This document shows positions 28,427-37,459 of a stretch of 64,000 nucleotides of DNA, piece by piece. The DNA is taken from NCBI GenBank assembly GCA_963555925.1, contig CAUVXJ010000098.1, forward strand, positions 1 to 64,000, written 5' to 3'. The translations under genes and the position numbers were made by a program. The notes under the pieces are model-generated. The model worked only from the letters and a program-made list of their open reading frames with translations. It did not search any database and was not told where the DNA came from. The stretch is from Protofrankia sp963555925 (GTDB lineage: Bacteria > Actinomycetota > Actinomycetes > Frankiales > Frankiaceae). Numbering within the stretch: the stretch's first letter is position 1; each line of letters begins with the position of its first letter.

Positions 28427-30067
28427 AGCTCACCTCCCTCTACCCGCATCACGCCCGCGACCGCCCGCACGACGTCCAGCTCCCGCAGTTCCTCGACTGT
28501 CGCGGACAGAGCCGCGTCGCTGGCGGTATGCGTGATCAGAACAAGACTGGCGTCGTCACCGTGGCCGTCCTGGCGGACACTCTGGATGGAAACGTCCTGA
28601 CGGGCGAACGCGGCAGCGACCGAGGCGAGCACCCCGGTCTTGTCCGTCACGTCCAAGTTGATGTAATAGCGCGTCACGGTGGCGCCCATCGGCAGGACGG
28701 GCAGATCGGCATAGGCGGACTCGCCCGGACCGCGGCGTCCGGCCAGCCGGTTGCGTGCCACCGCCACCAGGTCACCCAACACCGCGGACGCGGTAGGAGA
28801 ACCACCCGCCCCGCGACCGTAGAACATCAGCTGCCCGGCCGCCTCCGCCTCAATGAACACGGCGTTGAACGCCTCCCGGACCCCGGCCAGCGGATGGGAA
28901 CGGGGAATCATCGCAGGATGCACCCGCACACTCACACCCGGTGCATCGGGTGACCGTTCGGCGATAGCCAGCGCCTTGACCGTGCATCCCATGGCGCGGG
29001 CCGTGGCGATGTCCGCGGCGGTGACGCTGCCGATGCCCTCCCGGTGGACATCGGCAAGGGTGACCCGGGTGTGGAACGCAAGCTGCGCGATGATCGCGGC
29101 CTTGGCGGCGGCGTCGAATCCGTCGATGTCCGCGCTCGGGTCGGCCTCGGCGTAGCCGAGCGTGGTCGCCTCGTCGAGGGCCTCGGCGAACCCGGCGCCG
29201 GTCTCATCCATCCGGGTGAGGATGAAGTTGGTCGTGCCGTTGACGATGCCGAGTACGCGTCGGACCCGATCACCGGCGAGACTCTCCCGCAGCGGGCGCA
29301 GCAGCGGGATCGCACCGGCGACCGCCGCCTCGTAGTAAAGATCCACACCGCGGTCGGCTGCCGCGCCGTACAGCGCGGCACCGTGGGTGGCAAGGAGCGC
29401 CTTGTTCGCGGTCACCACCGATTTCCCCGCGCCCAACGCCGCGTGCAGCCAGGTGCGGGCCGGCTCGATGCCGCCCACCACCTCCACGACGATGTCGACG
29501 TCGTCCCGGGTCGCGAGACCTTCCGCATCCGTGGTGAACAGCGCCGGATCGACCGGCAGGTCACGGACGACCGACAGGCGACGGATCGCGATGCCGGCGA
29601 GTTCCAGGGGTGCGCCCACCCGGGCGGCGAGGTCCNNNNNNNNNNNNNNNNNNNNNNNNNNNNNNNNNNNNNNNNNNNNNNNNNNNNNNNNNNNNNNNNN
29701 NNNNNNNNNNNNNNNNNNNNNNNNNNNNNNNNNNNNNNNNNNNNNNNNNNNNNNNNNNNNNNNNNNNNNNNNNNNNNNNNNNNNNNNNNNNNNNNNNNNN
29801 NNNNNNNNNNNNNNNNNNNNNNNNNNNNNNNNNNNNNNNNNNNNNNNNNNNNNNNNNNNNNNNNNNNNNNNNNNNNNNNNNNNNNNNNNNNNNNNNNNNN
29901 NNNNNNNNNNNNNNNNNNNNNNNNNNNNNNNNNNNNNNNNNNNNNNNNNNNNNNNNNNNNNNNNNNNNNNNNNNNNNNNNNNNNNNNNNNNNNNNNNNNN
30001 NNNNNNNNNNNNNNNNNNNNNNNACCTCGCCGCCGACCACCCCGCACCCCAGCAGCGCAATCCTCAT
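28423..30067 (-). CDS. hom: Homoserine dehydrogenase (interrupted by an assembly gap)
   Basis: NAD(P)-dependent reduction of aspartate semialdehyde to homoserine. The N-terminus MRIALLGCGVVGGE, with Rossmann GCGVVG, starts at 30067 and overlaps the lysA stop as ATGA. The body after the gap has VVEVVGGIEPARTW, VTANKALLA, NGTTNFILTRM, EADPSADIDGFDAAAK (catalytic Asp/Lys region), and a C-terminal ACT domain (INLDVTDKTGVLASVAAAFA) for threonine feedback. The two sides are in different frames across the 388 N, so the gap length is approximate, not a frameshift in the gene. Confidence 0.92.
29636..30023. other. Assembly gap (N run) in hom
   Basis: 388 unknown bases. Frame positions on the two sides differ by one, so the real length is not 388 (modulo 3). 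About 100-130 residues of the NAD-binding domain are hidden. Confidence 0.99.
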
Positions 30068-31533
30068 CCCGCGTTCCTCACCATGGTGTCCTCGTCGCGT
30101 CCAGCGTCAGGGACGCCCGGCCCGGGGACGTCCGCCTCGGGAACGTCCGCCTCGTCGATGTCAAGACGCAGCAGGTCCGCTTCCGTCTCCCTGCGGACGA
30201 TCACATGGGCCCGTCCGGCGCGGACCGCGACGACGGGTGGCCGCGGAACATGGTTGTAGTTGCTGGCCATGGACCGGTGGTATGCCCCGCTCGCCGGTAC
30301 TGCGACAAGGTCTCCGGGCCGGACGTCGGCCGGCAGCGCCACGTCATGGGCAATCACGTCACCGGACTCGCAGTGCTTGCCGACCAGCGTGACCACGTGC
30401 GGCACGGCCGTGCTGTGCCGGGAAACCAGGCGCACAGCGTAACGCGCATCATACAGTGCGGTGCGAATGTTGTCGCTCATACCACCGTCAACGCTGACAT
30501 AGGTGCGCAACCCGGGCAGTTCCTTGACCGTCCCGACCTCATACAGCGTGATCGCACTCGGACCGCTGATGGCCCGACCCGGTTCGACCGCCAGCCTCGG
30601 GACGGCGAGCCCGGCCGCGGCACACTCCTTGCCGACGATCGTGCGGAGCCGGTCGGCGACGTCCGCGACATCGAGTGGCGCGTCCTCGCCGGTGTAGGCG
30701 ATCCCCAGGCCGCCGCCGAGATCGAGCTCGGGCAGTTCGACACCGTGGGCATCGCGCACAGCGGCCAGCAGCCCCACCATACGATGGGCGGCAAGCCCGA
30801 AACCGGCGGTGTCGAATATCTGCGAACCGATGTGCGCATGCGTCCCGACGAGCTCAAGATGGTCGGACACAGCCAGCACCCGTCGGATCGCCTCGGCCGC
30901 CGCGCCGCTGGCCAGCGAGAAGCCGAACTTCTGGTCCTCCTGCCCGGTGGCCACATAGTGGTGGGTGTGGGCCTCCACTCCTGGAGTGACCCGGACGAAC
31001 ACCCGCTGACGCACGCCGGCCTGCGCGGCCACCGCGGCCAGCCGGGAGATCTCGACGAACGAGTCGACGACGATCCGCCCGACGCCGTAGGCGACCGCCC
31101 GCCGCAGCTCGGCTGTGGACTTGTTGTTGCCGTGGAAGAGCAGCCGCTCGGGCGGAAAACCCACCGCCTCCGCAACGCCAAGCTCACCGCCCGTGCAGAC
31201 GTCCAGCGAAAGCCCTTCGGCGGCGACCCATCGGGCTATCGCACGCGACAGCAGCGCCTTGCCGGCGTAGTAGACGTCGCCGTCTGCGAAGGCCGACCGC
31301 CATGCCCGGCAGCGTGCCCGAAAGTCGTCGGCGTCCAGGATGTAGGCGGGCGTGGCGAACTCGGCCGCGAGCGCGTCAACCCGCAGGCCGCCGACCCGCA
31401 GCACGCCGTCGGCGTCCACGGCGGCGGACGCCGGCCACAGCCCGTCCTCCAGCTGATGCTGGCCATGGGCGGGAGAAACCTCGTCACGCACAACAGTCAC
31501 ATCCTCGTCGGAGCTGACACGCCCAGCAGCCAC
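30064..31533 (-). CDS. lysA: Diaminopimelate decarboxylase
   Basis: Last step of lysine synthesis: decarboxylates meso-DAP. 489 residues, PLP fold type III. DVYYAGKALL holds the PLP Lys92; HIGSQIFD, the GGGLGIAY phosphate loop, EPGRAISGPS and VPASGAYHRSMASNYN are all present. The extra N-terminal 35 residues overlap nrtL by 37 bp, so a later start near residue 20-30 is possible. It also has a Val/Pro/Asp repeat tail (ADVPEADVPGPGVPD). Confidence 0.94.
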   Translation of the reverse strand: MAAGRVSSDEDVTVVRDEVSPAHGQHQLEDGLWPASAAVDADGVLRVGGLRVDALAAEFATPAYILDADDFRARCRAWRSAFADGDVYYAGKALLSRAIARWVAAEGLSLDVCTGGELGVAEAVGFPPERLLFHGNNKSTAELRRAVAYGVGRIVVDSFVEISRLAAVAAQAGVRQRVFVRVTPGVEAHTHHYVATGQEDQKFGFSLASGAAAEAIRRVLAVSDHLELVGTHAHIGSQIFDTAGFGLAAHRMVGLLAAVRDAHGVELPELDLGGGLGIAYTGEDAPLDVADVADRLRTIVGKECAAAGLAVPRLAVEPGRAISGPSAITLYEVGTVKELPGLRTYVSVDGGMSDNIRTALYDARYAVRLVSRHSTAVPHVVTLVGKHCESGDVIAHDVALPADVRPGDLVAVPASGAYHRSMASNYNHVPRPPVVAVRAGRAHVIVRRETEADLLRLDIDEADVPEADVPGPGVPDAGRDEDTMVRNAG

Positions 31534-32594
31534 AGGCCATTCGCGAGGACAATCCTGGTCGCGTCGGCGAGGAGTAGCCGTGCTCCGCTGCGCGCGCCCG
31601 CGTGCTCGTCCCCCTGTGGCAGTACCCGGCAGACGTCGTGGAAACGGTGCCAGGTGGCGGCGACTTCCTCGAGGTAACGCGCCACCCGGTACGGCGCCCT
31701 GCGTTCGGCCGCGGTCTGCACGATCCTGGGCAGTTCGCCGAGCGCCAGCAGCAGATCACCCTCGCGCGGATGGGTCAGCAACGACACCTCGGCGCCCTCG
31801 ACATCCAAGGAGAGGCCCAGCTCCCCGGCGTTGCGCAGCAGGGCGCAGATCCGGGCATGGGCGTAGCGGACGTGGAAGACCGGGTTGTCGGTCGTCTGCC
31901 TGGCAAGGAGGTCCAGGTCGAGGGCGAGGGCGCGGTTGAGGGGAACACGAAGGAGCGAGTAGCGGGCGGCGTCCGCGCCGACGGCGTCCACCAGATCACC
32001 GATCGTGAGAAAGGCCCCGACCTGCATCGGCGTCGCCACCGGCTCACCGCCGCGGGTGAGCGACACCGACGCCCCGACCATCGCCTCGTCGCAACGGTCA
32101 GGCGGCTGCGGATGGCGAACCGCGGCGAGCAGCGTGGCCGATACGTCCGCCACCGCCGCCCGGCGCGCCGACGCAAGATTCGCCGTTGCAGGAGTCGCCG
32201 TTGCAAGGGCTGCCCGGCCATTCGCGTCCGCCGCACGGCCATTCGCAGCCGATGCACGGCCATAGTCACCACCCGTCCGCACGATGGTGCGGGCGATCTC
32301 CCCGACAGCCCCGCCGGCCAATCGGATGTTGAGGAAGCCGGACCCGGCCACGTCCACACCGGCCACGGCCCGCTCCAGGCGCAGCCGACCCGCGACCGCC
32401 TCGGCGACCTCGCGCGGTGGGCGCCGCGCCGAGCCGGCAAGGCGCAGCGCGATCGGCGTGGCATAGTCACCATGATCGAAAAATCTGGGCCGCTCGACGG
32501 TCACCGCCGCGGGAATCACCACGTCAAGCTCACCGTCCGCGATCAGCTGCCCGACGATGCCCCGCAGGGTTTCCGCGAGGTCGTCGGGGGTCAT
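31497..32594 (-). CDS. ArgS-related anticodon-binding protein (NrtL-like)
   Basis: 365 residues related to arginyl-tRNA synthetase but without its catalytic core. An N-terminal Add-1-like part (RFFDHGDYATPIALRLA, GSGFLNIRL) passes, through a low-complexity Ala/Asn/Arg stretch, directly to the end of the catalytic region (DLVDAVGADAARYSLL) and the DALR anticodon domain (NPVFHVRYAHARICALLRNA). HIGH and KMSK motifs are absent, so it cannot charge tRNA. Streptomyces have a similar protein (NrtL) next to lysA and hom. The role is unknown; the location hints at control of the lysine/threonine operon. Confidence 0.82.
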   Translation of the reverse strand: MTPDDLAETLRGIVGQLIADGELDVVIPAAVTVERPRFFDHGDYATPIALRLAGSARRPPREVAEAVAGRLRLERAVAGVDVAGSGFLNIRLAGGAVGEIARTIVRTGGDYGRASAANGRAADANGRAALATATPATANLASARRAAVADVSATLLAAVRHPQPPDRCDEAMVGASVSLTRGGEPVATPMQVGAFLTIGDLVDAVGADAARYSLLRVPLNRALALDLDLLARQTTDNPVFHVRYAHARICALLRNAGELGLSLDVEGAEVSLLTHPREGDLLLALGELPRIVQTAAERRAPYRVARYLEEVAATWHRFHDVCRVLPQGDEHAGARSGARLLLADATRIVLANGLWLLGVSAPTRM

Positions 32595-32686
32595 GGCGCG
32601 ATGCTATCGGTGTGGGGCGAGCGAACCGTCGCCACCGATCACCGCAGTGTCGACAACGGACGGCCGGTAGCACAACGGCTGACATC

Positions 32687-33076
32687 TCAGACGGTCTGAC
32701 CATGACCGGCCAGGCGACGCACAACCCCGATCAACTCGTCCGGGTCGAACGGCTTGGTGAGGTAGTAGTCGACGCCGAGGCGGTCCCCACGCCTGAGATC
32801 GGCGGCCTGCGCGCGGGCCGACAACAGAATCACCCGGATATCCGCGGTCTCCGGGTCGTCACGCAGGCGGGCGACCACGTCCCAGCCGTCGAGGTGGGGC
32901 ATCATGACGTCCAATGTGATCACATGCGGTGCGACGTCCCGCACCCGCTCGAGGCAGTCCAACCCGTCGATCGCGGTATGCACCTCGAAGCCCTCCAGCT
33001 CCAGGTTGACCACCACGAGCTGACGGATCACCGCGTCGTCGTCGACGACGAGGACGCGTGGGGGGTCGCAGTACAC
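32687..33076 (-). CDS. Single-domain response regulator
   Basis: 129 residues, receiver domain only. VLVVDDDA (acidic pocket), Asp56 in VITLDVMMP (phosphoacceptor), Ser86 in ILLSA, Lys108 in YLTKPFDP: all functional residues are present. No output domain and no histidine kinase nearby, so it is a CheY/DivK-like relay with an unknown partner. It lies about 90 bp upstream of nrtL on the same strand. Confidence 0.9.
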   Translation of the reverse strand: MYCDPPRVLVVDDDAVIRQLVVVNLELEGFEVHTAIDGLDCLERVRDVAPHVITLDVMMPHLDGWDVVARLRDDPETADIRVILLSARAQAADLRRGDRLGVDYYLTKPFDPDELIGVVRRLAGHGQTV

Positions 33077-33149
33077 ATCGGGAGCTTACGGCGAGCCGGC
33101 CGCATGACCACCGCCACGGCCCTGGTACGGTATGACTGCTTGCCCTGAA

Positions 33150-33221
33150 GCCCCCGTAGCTCAGGGGATAGAGCACCGCCCTCCGGAGGCGGGTGCGCAG
33201 GTTCGAATCCTGCCGGGGGCA
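33150..33221 (+). tRNA. tRNA-Arg (anticodon CCG)
   Basis: 72-nt cloverleaf: acceptor GCCCCCG/CGGGGGC, D arm GCTC...GAGC, anticodon stem CCGCC/GGCGG with loop CTCCGGA (anticodon CCG), T arm GCAGG-TTCGAAT-CCTGC, discriminator A. The 3' CCA is not encoded. It reads CGG codons. It marks the border between conserved and accessory regions. Confidence 0.97.
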
Positions 33222-33257
33222 CGTACAGCATCGAAGGGACTGGGCGGCTGCTGTACG
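33222..33257 (+). terminator. Hairpin after tRNA-Arg
   Basis: Perfect 9-bp inverted repeat cgtacagca / tgctgtacg with an 18-base loop, starting at the base after the discriminator. Probably ends the tRNA transcript; it could also be part of an integration site. Confidence 0.6.
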
Positions 33258-33614
33258 GGGCGCGGAGGTGCCGGCGACCACTCCGCCAGATCGGCAACCT
33301 GATGTGCGCCCTTCGGCAGAGCTCTCCTGCTCGGCGCCAGACTCGGCGTGATCGACAATGAATCGGACGTCAAGCTCCGCTCACCATTCCTGCTGCGGGA
33401 CCGCCTACTCGGAGCGTCCCTCCATGGCCCCTCGTAGGAGGGCGAGCACCCGCATGGCGCGATCCTATGATCTTGAAACGGTCCGCAGGGTCGGACTGTG
33501 TCGTTGCCTGAACGGTGAAGCTCGGAACGCCCCGGCTATCTTGGCGGATACAGACACGCTAGACGCTCGCCGGCAGGCCGCTCCGTCAGCATACGACGTG
33601 GGTTCGCCGTCTCG
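33258..33614. other. No gene seen between tRNA-Arg and the accessory block
   Basis: About 355 bp. No open frame with a recognisable product and no integrase remnant. It is less GC-rich than the flanks in places, which fits a junction of acquired DNA. Confidence 0.4.
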
Positions 33615-34820
33615 TCAGGTGGCAGGGTTCAGACGGGCGGGGACTGGCGCGGTTCCGTGCAGGGTGGTGAACCCGTGTCGCGTGGTCGGGGTGGAGATCC
33701 AGGTGAGGATTTGGGCTGCACCGCGGCGGCGGACGGCGCGGGTGGCCCAGTCGCGGGCATCGGGATCGGCGAGGTTGTCACCGCCTCGCCGAACGATGAT
33801 CTGCAAAAGTTTCCAGCCGTCCGGGTGACGGCGCAGGAAGTAGAAGATCGCGGCGAGGGGGTCGAGTCGGCTCCAGGCGTCGGGGTCGGTGGCCTCGCGT
33901 TCCCAGGGCAGCGCGGTGAGGGTGAAGGCGCGGATCTGGTCATCCGCCCACGTCTGTGCTCGGGCGAGGGGCAGCGACGGGTCGGCGGTCGCGAGGAGCT
34001 CTCCGACGGTGGCGTGTCCGGGGCCCCAGTGCAGCACGAAGGTGGCCATCACGGTGGGTACGGGTTCGGGTTCCTGCAGTTCGGGGATCGCCCCTTCCGG
34101 CAGGCTGAGCCACCCTGCCGCGATCAGGCCTTGGTGGAGCAGTGTCGACAGATCGTCAAGTGTGCGGAGCGTGCTGGGGACGGCCGCGGTGGTGACGGCC
34201 AGGATGACGCCACCTTGCCCTCGCATGGCGGCCTCGTAGCCGGCGTCGCAGGTGACGGTCCAGCCCGGGCCCATAGCTTCGGCCGTCACGACGAGTTCGC
34301 CTTCGCGGAGTTCCGTTCGGATGTTGGCTACCGGCCGCTTCCCGTCGATGAGAGTCCCCCGTGTCGGAATCATCAGGCCGACACGCCGCCAAAGATCAAG
34401 GGTGTTGACGCGCCAGCTGTCCCCGATGCGCTTGAGGGTGACGCTCTCCAGGCCGGGGTTGAGCAGGAGCAGCGGCATATCCGTGGCGGGCGAGGTGGGC
34501 TTGAGTCCACCGACTACGGACGGTGAACCGGTGAGGCGCAGAGGTAAGGCGTCCCAGGACAGGTGGCGTCCGGGTTCGAGGACTACAGCCCCGGAGTCGT
34601 GCCACTGGGCCGCCCTGCAGCGCTCGTGGTAGAGGCCCGCCGAGATGAAAATCATGAGATCTTCGATCACCACGGTTGGCCGGGTCTGTCCGAGCTGCCA
34701 TCCGCAGCGCTGGCAGTCCTTCGCCCAGAGATGGGCGGCCAGATCGCGCATCCCTTCGTCGCCGAGCTCACGGCGGGTCCGGTCGTCGATGATGAACGGG
34801 TACGGGTTGTCCGTTTTCAT
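33615..34820 (-). CDS. Unknown protein with Cys/His N-terminal domain (paralog of the NTPase gene nearby)
   Basis: About 401 residues from the ATG of MKTDNPYPF (GGAG about 13 bases upstream); the frame is open 35 codons further. The N-terminal 150 residues hold C-x2-C (CQRCGWQL), a VVIEDLMIFISAGLYHERC stretch (H-x3-C), and NPGLESVTL. They align with the start of the gene at 35626-37032. The C-terminal half (GPGHATVGELL, WADDQIRAFTL) is unrecognised and has no Walker motifs. It could bind zinc. No function is assigned. Confidence 0.6.
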   Translation of the reverse strand: MKTDNPYPFIIDDRTRRELGDEGMRDLAAHLWAKDCQRCGWQLGQTRPTVVIEDLMIFISAGLYHERCRAAQWHDSGAVVLEPGRHLSWDALPLRLTGSPSVVGGLKPTSPATDMPLLLLNPGLESVTLKRIGDSWRVNTLDLWRRVGLMIPTRGTLIDGKRPVANIRTELREGELVVTAEAMGPGWTVTCDAGYEAAMRGQGGVILAVTTAAVPSTLRTLDDLSTLLHQGLIAAGWLSLPEGAIPELQEPEPVPTVMATFVLHWGPGHATVGELLATADPSLPLARAQTWADDQIRAFTLTALPWEREATDPDAWSRLDPLAAIFYFLRRHPDGWKLLQIIVRRGGDNLADPDARDWATRAVRRRGAAQILTWISTPTTRHGFTTLHGTAPVPARLNPAT

Positions 34821-35002
34821 GCCGGGACCGGCTCCCATCGACGTATCGTGAGTGTCGGGTAGCGCGTGGGTATGAGTACCTAGGCACAGTGTGCGTGTTG
34901 GCTGCCTGTCCGTCGTAGGGTTCACCGTGGTTGGCTTCGAGCCTGCCGAGCGGGATGATGGTTGGACTGGCTTAAGCTCGGTGAGCGGGAGGTGATCGAG
35001 GC

Positions 35003-35308
35003 GTGGGGCAGGAGCCAGGCACGGACGCCGAGGTCATCGGCCGCGCCGAGGTGCAACCTGACAGCCAGGTCGCCCTGCCTGCGGAGGTCCGCGCAGCACT
35101 GCGCCTGTCGGTTGGCGACGAGGTGGAGTTCACCATCAGCCATGACGGCGAGGTGACCCTTCGCGCCATGACCGAAGTCCCGGGAGACCAGCGGTGGTTC
35201 TGGGATCCGGACTGGCAGGCCGGGGAGCGGGAAGCCAGCGAACAGATCGCCCGCGGCGACCTGCCTGTCTACGACGACATGGACACCCTGTTCGCCGACA
35301 TCCGCTGA
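35003..35308 (+). CDS. AbrB/SpoVT-type antitoxin
   Basis: 101 residues. The N-terminal half is a swapped-hairpin AbrB/MazE DNA-binding domain: EVQPDSQVALPAEVRAALRL, then VGDEVEFTISHDGEVTLR. The acidic C-terminal half (EREASEQIARGDLPVYDDMD) would wrap the toxin. The toxin gene follows after 11 bp. Such antitoxins usually repress their own promoter. It is inserted in plus orientation between two related minus-strand genes. Confidence 0.8.
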   Translation: MGQEPGTDAEVIGRAEVQPDSQVALPAEVRAALRLSVGDEVEFTISHDGEVTLRAMTEVPGDQRWFWDPDWQAGEREASEQIARGDLPVYDDMDTLFADIR

Positions 35309-35319
35309 TCGGCCGGGAC

Positions 35320-35613
35320 GTGGCGACGTTCAGCCGTGCAGCACGATTCGGCCAGGACCTGAAGAACCTCACCCCAGCGCTGCGCGGCCGTTTCGAGACG
35401 ATCGTCCGCACCGAGTTCGTCGTGGACCTTAAAGCCGGCGAGTTCCGCCCAGGCCTGCGGGTCAAGAGAGTCCGCAGCACCGCGGGCGTCTGGGAGATGA
35501 CCTGGGCACCGGACGGCAGGGCCACCTTCGAGTACGGAGACGAGCAGCGCCCCGGTGAGCCCCACGTGATCTGGCGACGTGTCGGCACCCATAAGATCTT
35601 CAACACGCCCTGA
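35320..35613 (+). CDS. RelE/ParE-superfamily toxin candidate
   Basis: 97 residues from GTG (VATFSRAARFGQDLKNL); the longer open frame reads through the antitoxin in another frame. It is basic and small, with a helix pair (ARFGQDLKNLTPALRGRFE), then strands GLRVKRVRSTAGVWEMTW, ATFEYGD, and a final VIWRRVGTHKIF. This is the RelE-fold order with the C-terminal H-x-I/F typical of mRNA interferases. The target is inferred from the family. It forms a two-gene operon with the AbrB-type gene. Confidence 0.75.
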   Translation: MATFSRAARFGQDLKNLTPALRGRFETIVRTEFVVDLKAGEFRPGLRVKRVRSTAGVWEMTWAPDGRATFEYGDEQRPGEPHVIWRRVGTHKIFNTP

Positions 35614-35625
35614 CCGTTTGACGAC

Positions 35626-37032
35626 CTAGCCCGGCTCCCCGGCCCGCAGGTTCCTGATCCAGGCGGCGTCCTCGGCGGTCGGGACGAGGGCGTTCACACG
35701 GGTCAGTGCCCACAGCAACGTGCGGCGGTCGCCGAACGCCGCCTGCGACACCGAAGTGCTGGCAACCACCAGCCCAACCCCGACCGGCGGCCCCGTCGTT
35801 GCGATCCGTTCCGCCAGCGCGGCAGCCGCCGGGTCGGCCAGCACGAGATGGGCGTCGTCGATGAGCAGCACCAGCCCCCGGTGCTCACGGCTGGGATCGC
35901 GATAACGATCCCCGTCGCCGCCCCGACTGTCGACCTCCGCGAGGACCGCCGCCATCAGGTCCAGCGTCGCCGGCACCGTCCGCGCCACACCGAACGCGAT
36001 CTCCCTGACGAGATCGACGAGCCCGTTACGGTCATGAGGATCCGCCACCGCGACATCGAACAGCTCGGACGCCAGCGCCTCGACGAGGACAAGCCTCAGG
36101 TTCGAGGTCTTGCCGTACCCCGGCGGCTGGACGACCAGACCGTTGTCCACCCCGACGCCCGGGGTGTTCAGCCGCCAGTAGACGTGCCCGTCCATTGTCA
36201 TCCCCGCGGAGAACCGGCCCGTCGACGGATCGTAGCTCGGCCCCGGATAGGGCAGCGTCTCGGCGAACCAATCCTCATCGTGGGATTCGCGCGCGTCCAC
36301 AAAATCCGACTCGACCAGGACGGCCGCCGGTCCTGGGGTGACCGGTGGCTGCGCGGGTGACAGCGGCACGCGGATCAGGGCGATGTCTCCGGCCCGAAGT
36401 ACCCGCTTCAACGGCTCGGGATTCTCTAGCCGGCTCGGGTCCAACGCGCTCGAGACCCCCACGACCACATCCCCACGGCGCCGCACCTCCAACACGACCT
36501 GACCGTCCGGCTCCACCGGCACGGACCACAACCGACGTCCGCAGCGAACAACGAGCCCGTCCTCCCCGATCCAGCAGGCAACGCTGACGCCGTCGCCCGG
36601 TGGGATCGCCACACTGTCGGACGAGAATCCCAGAGTCCGATAGTCCGCGACGGTTGTCGCACGGTAGCTGCCGTCTGCGGCCGTGAGACCAACCACTTCA
36701 AGACCCGGGTTGGCCACCACCGTCGGCACGAACGGGTCACGGGCCGGGTCACCGAACGGCACCCACGCCAGCGCCACCGCAGTCGTCAGATGCCGGTCGA
36801 CCCCAGGCGGCAATGACCGGGCCCACCGCGGCTCCTGACAACGTGCATGATGCAAGCTCGCCGTCACCGACACCACCGCGTCGACCATCACCACGGAGGG
36901 AACGTCACCGTCAAGACCCGTCCCGCAGGTCTGACACAGCCCCGGCCACAGGTTGCGCGACAGTTCCTCCAACCCAGACCGGCCCAACTCGGAACGAGTG
37001 AACGGATCCGCGCGAAACGCCCGCAACGCCAC
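35626..37032 (-). CDS. NTPase with Cys/His N-terminal domain (FtsK/HerA-like)
   Basis: About 468 residues from a GTG (VALRAFRADPFTR) without a clear ribosome site; open 75 codons further. The N-terminus has C-x2-C (CQTCGTGL) and HHARC, then ANPGLEVVGL, as in the gene at 33615. After about residue 250 comes a P-loop domain: VVQPPGYGKTSNLRLVL (Walker A), VADPHDRNG, and GLVLLIDDAHLVL (Walker B), then AERIATTGPPVGVGLVVAS. This is the FtsK/HerA-like arrangement seen in actinobacterial mobile and conflict loci. No membrane helix. The role is unknown; it may be the motor of a two-protein system with its paralog. Confidence 0.65.
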   Translation of the reverse strand: MALRAFRADPFTRSELGRSGLEELSRNLWPGLCQTCGTGLDGDVPSVVMVDAVVSVTASLHHARCQEPRWARSLPPGVDRHLTTAVALAWVPFGDPARDPFVPTVVANPGLEVVGLTAADGSYRATTVADYRTLGFSSDSVAIPPGDGVSVACWIGEDGLVVRCGRRLWSVPVEPDGQVVLEVRRRGDVVVGVSSALDPSRLENPEPLKRVLRAGDIALIRVPLSPAQPPVTPGPAAVLVESDFVDARESHDEDWFAETLPYPGPSYDPSTGRFSAGMTMDGHVYWRLNTPGVGVDNGLVVQPPGYGKTSNLRLVLVEALASELFDVAVADPHDRNGLVDLVREIAFGVARTVPATLDLMAAVLAEVDSRGGDGDRYRDPSREHRGLVLLIDDAHLVLADPAAAALAERIATTGPPVGVGLVVASTSVSQAAFGDRRTLLWALTRVNALVPTAEDAAWIRNLRAGEPG

Positions 37033-37195
37033 GTAACTATTGTGCCACGCGCAGCCCGTGCTCAGGACAACGATGCCGTAAGCGCCATGGTCTCGGCGGC
37101 TCCAGATGGCGGTCTGGCGCTGGTACGGACCTGCCGCAGATCTTGTGATGCTGCTGCAGTGATGATGGGGATCCGATGCCGACAAGCCATCACGT

Positions 37196-37459
37196 TCAGC
37201 GGGTCGTCGCGCGACGAAACGCCGGTTCCTTCGGCCCGAACGCCCCGGCGGGCTCAAGGATCACCAGACGGGCCGCTCCGCCCATCTCCGAGGGCAGGTT
37301 GTCCCAGTTGTTAGCGAAGGCGAACTTCGCTGACCGCACGGGCAGCGCCATGAACTCGTGGAACGTCGGCCCCGAGTGCTGCATGCCTCGACTGTCGGGG
37401 TACGTGGCCCTGGCGTCGGCGAGGAAGTCGGCCCCGTAGGTGACCGCGTACCTGGTCAC
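37196..37459 (-). CDS. Small unknown protein coupled to the Panacea gene
   Basis: 87 residues. The GTG start overlaps the stop of the upstream Panacea-domain gene as GTGA, so translation is coupled. Sequence begins VTRYAVTYGADFLADARATY and has a middle HEFMALPVRSAKFAF. No family is recognised. By position it is the toxin candidate for a Panacea antitoxin; this is inference from gene order only. A longer reading frame upstream merely overlaps the Panacea gene in another frame. Confidence 0.6.
   Translation of the reverse strand: MTRYAVTYGADFLADARATYPDSRGMQHSGPTFHEFMALPVRSAKFAFANNWDNLPSEMGGAARLVILEPAGAFGPKEPAFRRATTR

Noticed and set aside
28423..30067. Frameshift in hom
   Set aside because: The frame change falls at the N run, so it reflects an estimated gap length.
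37033..37100. Leaderless promoter before the NTPase gene (cacaatagt near the GTG)
   Set aside because: A -35 at acceptable spacing could not be found; too weak to list.
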